From positions 6,076,001-6,140,000 of the forward strand of contig NZ_CP017157.1 of assembly GCF_001729485.1 (NCBI RefSeq): a DNA stretch of 64,000 nt. Direction: 5' to 3'. Below the pieces are notes generated by a model. That model was given only the letters and a program-made list of their open reading frames with translations. It ran no database searches and had not been told where the DNA came from. Shown one piece after another: positions 55,899-64,000 of this stretch. Position 1 is the first letter of the stretch. Each line of letters starts with the position of its first letter. A program made the translations under genes and the position numbers. The DNA comes from Streptomyces lydicus (GTDB taxonomy: Bacteria > Actinomycetota > Actinomycetes > Streptomycetales > Streptomycetaceae).

Positions 55899-57104
55899 AT
55901 GGAACGCGGTCCCACCGTCCACCACTGCCCGTTCGACTACGCAGAGGGGATCGAGTTCGACCCCACGCTCCGGCACCTGCTGACCGAGGAGCCCGTCGCC
56001 CGCATCAAACTGCCGTACGGCGAGGGCGAGGCGTGGCTGGTCACCCGCTACGACGACGTCCGCACGGTCACCACCGACCGGCGCTTCAGCCGGCACGCCG
56101 TCGTCGGCCGGGACTTCCCCCGGATGACGCCCGAACCGATCGTCCAGGACGAGGCGATCAACGTGATGGACCCGCCCGCCAGCAGCCGCCTGCGGAGCCT
56201 GGTCTCCAAGGCGTTCGCCCCGCGCCACGTGGAGCGCATGCGGGTCCGCACCCGGCACGTCGTGGACGAGCTGCTGGACCGGATGGCCGAGCACGGCTCG
56301 CCGGCCGACCTGATGGAGAGCCTGGCCTCCCCGCTTCCGCTGACCACGATCTGCGAGGTCCTCGACATTCCCGAGGAGGACCGCAACCGGCTGCGCGGGC
56401 ACGCCCGGACGATGATGAACACCGGCCTCGACAACCGGGACAACGCGGTGCGCGCCAAGGCCGACATGCGTGCCTACTTCCAGGAGCTGACCGCGCAGCG
56501 GCGCCGCGCCCCGGGGGACGACCTGATCAGCGCCCTGGCCACGGCGCGGGACGGCGACGAGATCCTCAACGACAAGGAACTCACCGTCATGGCCATGGTG
56601 CTGCTGATCACCGGCCAGGACACCACCACGTACGAAATCGCCAACCTCAGCTACCTGCTGCTCACCCGGCCGGCAGAGCTGGCCGCGGTGCGCGAGCGGC
56701 CCGAGACGCTGCCGCAGGCGATCCAGGAAATGCTGCGTTTCATTCCCTTCCGAAAGGGCGTCGGTATTCCCCGGGTCGCCCTGGAGGATGTGGAATTGAG
56801 CGGCGTACAGATCCGGAAGGGAGACATCGTGCATGTTTCCTATCTGACGGCGAATCGCGACCCGGAGAAGTTCGAACGGGCCGACGAGCTCGATCTGGAA
56901 CGCCAGGGCCCGAATCACATGACCTTCGGCTGGGGCGGACACCACTGCCTGGGCGCGCCGCTGGCCATCACCGAACTCGAAGTCGCCCTGGGCGCTCTCC
57001 TGGAGCGTTTCCCGGACCTGAGGCTGGCCAAGCCGGCCGACGAAGTGCCCTGGAACAGGACGGCGATCTGGCGTTATCCGGTTGAGCTGCCGGTCGCGTG
57101 GTGA
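55899..57104 (+). CDS. Cytochrome P450, CYP158-like
   Basis: 401 aa, ATG with GGAGGT upstream. It has an I-helix LLITGQDTTTYEI, an ExxR-containing helix (the EMLRFIPFRKGVGIPR region), DPPASSRLRSLVSKAF, SYLTANRDPEKF and the heme loop FGWGGHHCLGAPLA (Cys ligand). The heme loop has two His before Cys. The segment IPFRKGVGIPRVALEDVELSGVQIRKGDIVHVSYLTANRDP is close to CYP158/P-450mel enzymes that couple flaviolin. It lies 187 bp upstream of rppA on the same strand, which supports a role in tetrahydroxynaphthalene-derived pigment formation. Confidence 0.88.
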   Translation: MERGPTVHHCPFDYAEGIEFDPTLRHLLTEEPVARIKLPYGEGEAWLVTRYDDVRTVTTDRRFSRHAVVGRDFPRMTPEPIVQDEAINVMDPPASSRLRSLVSKAFAPRHVERMRVRTRHVVDELLDRMAEHGSPADLMESLASPLPLTTICEVLDIPEEDRNRLRGHARTMMNTGLDNRDNAVRAKADMRAYFQELTAQRRRAPGDDLISALATARDGDEILNDKELTVMAMVLLITGQDTTTYEIANLSYLLLTRPAELAAVRERPETLPQAIQEMLRFIPFRKGVGIPRVALEDVELSGVQIRKGDIVHVSYLTANRDPEKFERADELDLERQGPNHMTFGWGGHHCLGAPLAITELEVALGALLERFPDLRLAKPADEVPWNRTAIWRYPVELPVAW

Positions 57105-57291
57105 CGCCGGGAGACAGTCGGCGGCATGCGGACGACCACCGCCTGACTTACCGTTGTTCGGACAGTTCGAGCGGTTCGGACAAGAAATCCACCGGTTCGG
57201 GGAGAGCTCGTTCTTCGAAGGCGGGTCCGCCGATTCCCATGCGGCGCAGTTCGTGCGCCGGGCGGACCACAGTCGGCAAGGAGTGAATCCC

Positions 57292-58344
57292 ATGGCGGTT
57301 CTGTGCAAACCGGCGATAGCCGTTCCTGAATACATCATCACCCAGGACGACACCCTCGAACTCGCACGGCGGCTGCACAAGGATCATTCGCAGCTGAGGC
57401 TGGTCCTCCGGCTGATCGAGCACACCGGCGTGCTCAAACGGCATCTGATCCAGCCGATCGACAAGGTCCTCAAACACCCGGGCCTGGACGCCCGCAGCGC
57501 GGTCTACGAGCAGGAGTCCAAGGCCCGCGTGCCCGCCGTGGTGCGCCAGGCGCTGGACCAGGCCGAGTTGGAGGCCCGGCAGATCGACCTGATCGTCTAC
57601 GTCTCCTGCACCGGGTTCATGATGCCGTCGCTGACCGCGTGGCTCATCAACACCCTGGGCTTCCGGTCGGAGACCCGGCAGATACCGATAGCGCAGCTCG
57701 GCTGTGCCGCCGGCGGCGCCGCGATCAACCGGGCGCACGACTTCTGCAGGGCGTACCCGGACGCCAACGTGCTGATCGTCGCCTGCGAGTTCTGCTCGCT
57801 GTGCTACCAGCCCACCGACCTGGGAGTGGGCTCCCTGCTGTCGAACGGGCTGTTCGGCGACGCGATCGCCGCCGCCGTGGTCCGGGGCCGGGGCGGCACC
57901 GGCGTCCGCCTGGAACGCAACGGTTCGTACCTCATCCCGCACACCGAGGACTGGATCTCCTACGCGGTGCGCTCCACCGGATTCCACTTCCTGCTGGACA
58001 AGCGGGTCCCCGGCACCATGGAGCCGCTCGCCCCGGCGCTGCGCGCGGTCGCCGACCAGCAGCGGTGGAACGCGGGCGAACTGGACTTCTACCTCGTCCA
58101 CGCGGGCGGACCGCGCATCCTGGACGACCTCAGCCGCTTCCTGGAGGTCCCTCCCGAGGCGTTCCGCTTCAGCCGCGCGACGCTGACCGAGTACGGCAAC
58201 ATCGCCAGTGCGGTGGTGCTCGACGCCCTGGGCCGCATGTTCGAGGAGGAGTCGCCGCGCGAAGGTCACCGCGGCCTGCTGGCCGGCTTCGGTCCGGGCA
58301 TCACCGCGGAGATGGCACTGGGCACCTGGACGGCGGCCGCGTGA
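57292..58344 (+). CDS. rppA: Type III polyketide synthase RppA (1,3,6,8-tetrahydroxynaphthalene synthase)
   Basis: 350-aa chalcone-synthase-like homodimeric enzyme. The catalytic Cys is in QLGCAAGGAAIN (near residue 138), His in LVHAGGPR and Asn in TEYGNIASA. The sequence MAVLCKPAIAVPEYIIT and the central CTGFMMPSLTAWLINTLGFR match Streptomyces RppA. It condenses five malonyl-CoA to tetrahydroxynaphthalene, which oxidises to flaviolin. AAGGAG lies eight bases upstream of the ATG. Confidence 0.93.
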   Translation: MAVLCKPAIAVPEYIITQDDTLELARRLHKDHSQLRLVLRLIEHTGVLKRHLIQPIDKVLKHPGLDARSAVYEQESKARVPAVVRQALDQAELEARQIDLIVYVSCTGFMMPSLTAWLINTLGFRSETRQIPIAQLGCAAGGAAINRAHDFCRAYPDANVLIVACEFCSLCYQPTDLGVGSLLSNGLFGDAIAAAVVRGRGGTGVRLERNGSYLIPHTEDWISYAVRSTGFHFLLDKRVPGTMEPLAPALRAVADQQRWNAGELDFYLVHAGGPRILDDLSRFLEVPPEAFRFSRATLTEYGNIASAVVLDALGRMFEEESPREGHRGLLAGFGPGITAEMALGTWTAAA

Positions 58345-58395
58345 CCGCGTGACCCTCGGCCAGGCAACCACCCAGATGCGACAAAACATGCCATC

Positions 58396-58424
58396 TTGAC
58401 AGTCGACCCGGCGCGATCTATTCA
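58396..58424 (+). promoter_or_regulatory. Predicted sigma-70-type promoter of dnaK-grpE
   Basis: TTGACA at 58396-58401 and TATTCA at 58419-58424, spacer 17 bp, about 110 bp upstream of the dnaK start. No HAIR operator (CTTGAGT-N7-ACTCAAG) is visible nearby, unlike the hspR-controlled dnaK operon of Streptomyces. Confidence 0.6.
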
Positions 58425-58536
58425 GGTGGTGGAGGCGGCTCACGTCCGTATCCGCAGGTGAGAGGGGCCCGGCCGCGGCCCGGGCCCGCGGGCCCGCTCC
58501 CGGCGGCGGAGCGGGCCGCGAGGTGAGGAGCGGACC

Positions 58537-60428
<1,892 letters not shown>

Positions 60429-60432
<4 letters not shown>

Positions 60433-60998
60433 ACCGCCCGCCCCATGTCCACGGCTTCCCCCGTCCGCCGCTCGCCCTCGTCGGCCACGAACACCCCGTG
60501 GGCGGCAGCGGCACCTCGCCCGCCCACCCCGGCACCGCGCCCCCCGGGTCCGCCCCCGGCGAGGCCGCGGACGCCGCGCTCCGCGCCGAGCTGCGCGAGC
60601 GCACCGCCGACCTGCAGCGCCTGAAGGCCGAGTACGACAACTACCGCAAGCGCGTGCGGCGCGACCGGCAGGCCGTCGCCGAGATCGCCGTCTCCAACGT
60701 CCTGTCCCGGCTCCTGCCCGTCCTGGACGCGCTCGCCGAGGCGACGGCCCAGGGCGAGGTGACGGACGGCTTCGCGCGGGTGGCCCGGGCCCTGGAGACG
60801 GAGCTGGGGTCCCTGGGCCTGCAGAGCGTCGCCGCCCCCGGCACCCCCTTCGACCCCACCCTCCACGAGGCCGTCACCTGCACCCACACCGACCGCGTCA
60901 CCTGCCCCACGTGCGCGGCGGTGCTGCGCCAGGGCTACCGGGTGGGCGGGCAGCTGCTGCGTCCCGCGGAGGTCGTGGTCGCGGCCCCGGACCGCTGA
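60429..60998 (+). CDS. grpE: GrpE-like nucleotide exchange factor, divergent
   Basis: 189 aa. The first 45 residues are Pro/Gly-rich and disordered. A long helix ([39 protein letters not shown]) is the GrpE dimer helix. The C-terminal beta domain shows [44 protein letters not shown], the GrpE pattern. Three cysteines here (TC...TCPTC), including a CxxC, are unusual for GrpE. It is coupled to dnaK by ATGA overlap. Confidence 0.88.
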
Positions 60999-61178
60999 CG
61001 GCGGGAGGATTTGCACCGGGCCCGGGGCGGTGTGCCAGAGTGGACAGTCCGGTCGGTCCACCGCCTGTGGTGCGCTGCCGCCGGGCCCCTCCCCCCACAT
61101 CGACGACGCCGGCCCGGCTGTGTCCGGACCGGCCGCCGTCGGCTCCGTACACCCCTCCTCCGTCTTCCCCTGAGAGCG

Positions 61179-61940
61179 ATGCAGGCAACGACTCTTGTCC
61201 CCCGGACCTCGGATCTGTTCAGCCAGGGCCTGGAGCGCCGGACCGGTGCCGCCCTGCTGCGTTTCGGCGCCGCACGACCCCGCCCGGCCGGCCGCATCAG
61301 CTGGTCCGGCGACGGCGCGGCGGCCTGGCTCGACGACTCCCGCGGGCACGTGTGGAGCGTCGGCGAGCCCGTCGCGGCGGCCGGCCTCATCCTGCGCGCC
61401 GCCCAGGGATTTCCCGAACGCGTACGGGAGTTCACCGGGCCCCGCGGCACCGACGCGCTGGTCGGCCGCCATCTGACGGTGACCGGCCGGGTCGAGTGGA
61501 TCTTCCGCTGGACCGTGGAGGAGCCCGCCGTCCACCCGGCGGAGCACCGCGTGGTCGTCCTCGGCGACGAGCACCACGACGAGCTGCTCGCCTTCCTCAA
61601 CCGGCACAGCCCGGCCCATTCGACCGGCCCCGGTTCCGCCGACGTGAGCCTGTGGGCCGCGATCCGCGGCGCGGACGGGGAGCTGGTGGCCTGCGGCGCC
61701 CTGAGCAGCCTGCGCGACAGTGGTGCCCCCCTGATGGCGTCCGTCGCCACCGACGCCCGCCGGCGCGGCCAGGGCCTCGGCGCGGGGCTCACCTCCTGGC
61801 TGACCCGCCACGCGGTACGCCGCCACGGCTTCTGCACCCTGTGGCAGCTCGCCGACAACGCCCCGGCCGAACGGCTCTACAGCCGCCTCGGCTACCGCAA
61901 CGAGGACCCGTGCGTGTCCGCCCGGATCGGCTCGTCCTGA
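61179..61940 (+). CDS. GNAT-family N-acetyltransferase
   Basis: 253 aa. The C-terminal GNAT core shows LWAAIRGADGELVACGALSSL, the acetyl-CoA loop ATDARRRGQGLGAGLTSWL and LWQLADNAPAERLYSRLGYR. The N-terminal half (residues 1-130) looks like an accessory or degenerate GNAT fold. The start at 61179 has only a weak ribosome site. The acceptor is unknown. It is followed by a strong terminator. Confidence 0.85.
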   Translation: MQATTLVPRTSDLFSQGLERRTGAALLRFGAARPRPAGRISWSGDGAAAWLDDSRGHVWSVGEPVAAAGLILRAAQGFPERVREFTGPRGTDALVGRHLTVTGRVEWIFRWTVEEPAVHPAEHRVVVLGDEHHDELLAFLNRHSPAHSTGPGSADVSLWAAIRGADGELVACGALSSLRDSGAPLMASVATDARRRGQGLGAGLTSWLTRHAVRRHGFCTLWQLADNAPAERLYSRLGYRNEDPCVSARIGSS

Positions 61941-61966
61941 CGGCCGGCGCGCCCCCGGAACAGCAC

Positions 61967-62004
61967 GGTGCCCTCCGCTTCCGTGACCGGAAGGGGAGGG
62001 CACC
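61967..62004. terminator. Bidirectional intrinsic-type terminator hairpin
   Basis: GGTGCCCTCC-G-CTTCC, loop GTGACC, GGAAG-G-GGAGGGCACC: a 15-pair stem with one G/G mismatch. It lies between the convergent acetyltransferase and protease genes, 26 bp after the former and 14 bp after the latter. It lacks a long U-tract, as is common in Streptomyces. Confidence 0.82.
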
Positions 62005-62018
62005 GCGAGCCGCGTCGG

Positions 62019-63884
62019 TCAGCTGAGCTGCGGCAGCACGAGCACGCGCTCACGCCCCAGCGACGTCATCGTGCTGTCCCCGTTCAGGGCGACCTTGCCG
62101 GCGGGCCAGCGGGCGACCACGTCGTCCTGGCGGGTGCCGCCGCCGAACGCGCCGACGGCGACCAGGCCGCTGTTGCGCCAGGCGGACTCGGCGGGCCGCA
62201 GCCGGTGCTCGGCCTTGAGGCCCTTGGCGGCGAGGTTCTCGTACACGGTGACCTCCCCGTCCGACCACCGCACGAGCAGGTCCTGGTCGCCGGCCGCGGT
62301 CCCGAAGTTCCCGGCGGCGAGATCACGGGCGTGCGTCCAGGTGGTGTTCTTCGCGGCGAGCTGCTTCGCGGCGTGCAGGCCCTTGCCGTCGACGTTGGTG
62401 TAGAGGGTCATCCCGCCGTCGGCCCACCGCACCACCAGGTCGTCGCGCCGCGTGTTGCCGCCGCCGAACCGTCCGGCGGCGAGGCCGGCTGCCTGCGTCC
62501 AGGTCCCGTTGGGCCCCTTGAGCTGCACCTCGTTGCTGAGCTTGGTGGTCTCGTTGACGTCCTTGAAGAGACTCAGCCGGCCGTTGGCCCACCGCACGAG
62601 GAGGTCGTCGCTGCCGTTGCCGGTGAAGTCGCCGGCGGTGACCGCCTTCGCCTGCTTCCACGCCTCGTTCTTCTTGATCAGCTGGATGTCCTTGCGGAAG
62701 CCGTACGCGCCGTTGCCGGGGTAGAGCGAGACCTCGCCGTCGGACCAGCGCACGACCAGGTCACCGGTGTTGTTCCGCACCGAGTCCGAGTGGAACCGGC
62801 CGGCGGTCACGCCCATGGCGTGCAGCCAGGTGGAGGCGTCGCCGAGCGGGCTGACGGTGTCCGGCGGTGCGTCGCCGACCGCCTGGTCGTAGAGCCGCCG
62901 GACATCGCCGTCGAACTGCGAGGAGTAGGAGACGTCGTCGCGCGTCCCGCCGGTCTTGTAGCCGCCGATGGCGCCGACCAGGTCCCCGCGGCTGCCGTCG
63001 AAGTTCTCCAGGAACGGGCCGCCACTGACGCCCGAGCGGAAGCCGGCACAGGTGATCTCCATGAACCGGTTCTGGAAGGCGACGGTGTCGTTCCGGCACT
63101 GCACCGCGGTCTTCTGGCCGCCGGGGTATCCGGTCAGCGTCACCTCGCGGCGCGCCAGCTTGGCGGCCGGCACGGACGTCAGGCTGTTGCCCCGTCCGAC
63201 GGCGTCCTCCAGCAGCTGCCCCTGGGAGTTGGGACCGACCCGCAGGAAGGCGAAGTCCACGTCGTCACTGGGCGACGGGCCGAGGTACCGTCCGTCGATC
63301 CAGACCTTCCCCGCCTGCAGCGGGAAGATCCCGTACGGCGTCTCCCCCGCCTGCCCGTCCTGCGAGGCGCCGGTGCGGTAGCCCGGCACGAACGCGACGT
63401 TGCGGTAGGGCTTGTCGCCCTTCAGGCAGTGCGCCGCGGTCAGGATCAGGCTCTTGGTCGGCGAGGTCACCGCACTGGCACTGCAGAACTGGTTCGGCGT
63501 CGGCGAGCCGTCGTCGCTGCGGATCAGGAACACCCCGACCGTGGCGACCCCCGAGTCGGCCGGGTGGCTCGGCACCGCCGCCGACCTGCGGCCGGTGACA
63601 CCGGACCGCTGCGGCGCGCCCTGGCCCTTCGCCTCCTGCACCACGTCCAACGGGACGGCACTGCGGATGCGCTCGGGAGTCCAGTAGCGCTCCGTCTCCT
63701 CGGCCTTGGTGATCTCTTCCCGGGTCACGCCCTTGGAGGGATCCACCGGGCCGGCCGAGGGGCCGGCGAGTGCGTCCGGGGAGCCGGCCGGCTCCCCGTC
63801 GCGAGCGGCGAGAGCCGGAACGGCGAGCACGATCGAGGCGCATGCGCCGAGGGCGGCGGCGCGCGCCCAGGGTATTCGTTTCAT
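62019..63884 (-). CDS. Secreted trypsin-like serine protease with C-terminal propeller-like repeats
   Basis: 621 aa with a Sec signal peptide (RAAALGACASIVLAVPALAA). A propeptide-like acidic stretch precedes the S1-type catalytic domain: LTAAHCLKG (His), DDVDFAFLRV (Asp) and SGVSGGPFL (Ser). Residues about 350-620 contain five repeats of about 50 residues with the core GxF...DDLLVRWxDGxxxLY, resembling FG-GAP/VCBS-type propeller blades (VTAGDFTGNGSDDLLVRW, LAAGRFGGGNTRRDDLVVRW and so on). These are likely binding repeats. The ATG at 63884 is the only good start. It acts outside the cell on an unknown protein substrate. Confidence 0.88.
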   Translation of the reverse strand: MKRIPWARAAALGACASIVLAVPALAARDGEPAGSPDALAGPSAGPVDPSKGVTREEITKAEETERYWTPERIRSAVPLDVVQEAKGQGAPQRSGVTGRRSAAVPSHPADSGVATVGVFLIRSDDGSPTPNQFCSASAVTSPTKSLILTAAHCLKGDKPYRNVAFVPGYRTGASQDGQAGETPYGIFPLQAGKVWIDGRYLGPSPSDDVDFAFLRVGPNSQGQLLEDAVGRGNSLTSVPAAKLARREVTLTGYPGGQKTAVQCRNDTVAFQNRFMEITCAGFRSGVSGGPFLENFDGSRGDLVGAIGGYKTGGTRDDVSYSSQFDGDVRRLYDQAVGDAPPDTVSPLGDASTWLHAMGVTAGRFHSDSVRNNTGDLVVRWSDGEVSLYPGNGAYGFRKDIQLIKKNEAWKQAKAVTAGDFTGNGSDDLLVRWANGRLSLFKDVNETTKLSNEVQLKGPNGTWTQAAGLAAGRFGGGNTRRDDLVVRWADGGMTLYTNVDGKGLHAAKQLAAKNTTWTHARDLAAGNFGTAAGDQDLLVRWSDGEVTVYENLAAKGLKAEHRLRPAESAWRNSGLVAVGAFGGGTRQDDVVARWPAGKVALNGDSTMTSLGRERVLVLPQLS

Positions 63885-64000
63885 GGACCTGTCCGTCGGA
63901 GGGATGAAACCTGTCGGGGCTCCCGCGTCGTACCCCCGGCGCTGCGTCCTCCGGGCCGGAGCGCCCCCGTGATCTTACGACCGCCAGGCGCCCCCATTCG

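Noticed and set aside
58344..58536. HspR-binding HAIR motif upstream of dnaK
   Set aside because: No CTTGAGT-N7-ACTCAAG or close variant was found. Only a sigma-70-like promoter is visible.

Overview
The window is very GC-rich actinobacterial DNA, most likely Streptomyces or a close relative. The evidence is third-position GC bias, many GTG and TTG starts, ATGA/GTGA stop-start overlaps, and Streptomyces-type families (LmbU-like regulator, RppA, CYP158-like P450, DUF6191, a SepF paralogue). No tRNA, rRNA or CRISPR array was seen.

Left part (1-13 kb): a bacterial RNA-repair pair (pnkp, cut by the left edge, and hen1); an F420-type oxidoreductase; a short-repeat intergenic stretch; a small unknown protein; mazG and an SMC/RecF-like ATPase that were once translationally coupled and are now split by a 971-bp IS982-family element; a SepF-like protein; a CorA-type magnesium channel; and, on the minus strand, a GT39-like membrane glycosyltransferase at the end of a poly-gamma-glutamate-type operon.

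12-29 kb: that operon reads double-sensor HAMP membrane protein, pgsB, pgsC, NlpC/P60-like hydrolase, GT39. It is followed by a secreted PAF-acetylhydrolase-like esterase, PolX, a DUF6333-like protein, an Fpg/Nei glycosylase, a small secreted protein, a MarR-ABC exporter operon, DUF6191/DUF3995 proteins and a lipoprotein.

29.6-58.3 kb: the most interesting region. A nonribosomal peptide cluster is organised around a shared intergenic region at 39.1-39.4 kb. Rightward: NRPS A-T-C, MbtH, HpgT, HmaS, HmO (a complete 4-hydroxyphenylglycine route from 4-hydroxyphenylpyruvate). Leftward: NRPS T-C-A-T-TE, translationally coupled to mtnAB (fused), mtnD, mtnC and mtnP, which covers methylthioadenosine to ketomethylthiobutyrate. 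Then come a LuxR-type regulator, a 60-aa membrane or secreted peptide, an LmbU-family regulator, a SyrP/VioC-like dioxygenase, a stand-alone A-T NRPS, a type II thioesterase and an MFS exporter. By eye, the A domain of the TE-containing NRPS has a hydroxyphenylglycine code and the stand-alone A-T has a glutamine-like code, so a short peptide ending in Hpg is expected. A large radical SAM protein (53.7-55.7 kb) may belong to this cluster. Beside it is a P450-rppA pair for tetrahydroxynaphthalene-derived pigment.

Right end (58.4-64 kb): a second-type dnaK-grpE pair without dnaJ or hspR, a GNAT acetyltransferase, a strong bidirectional terminator, and a secreted trypsin-like protease carrying five C-terminal propeller-like repeats.
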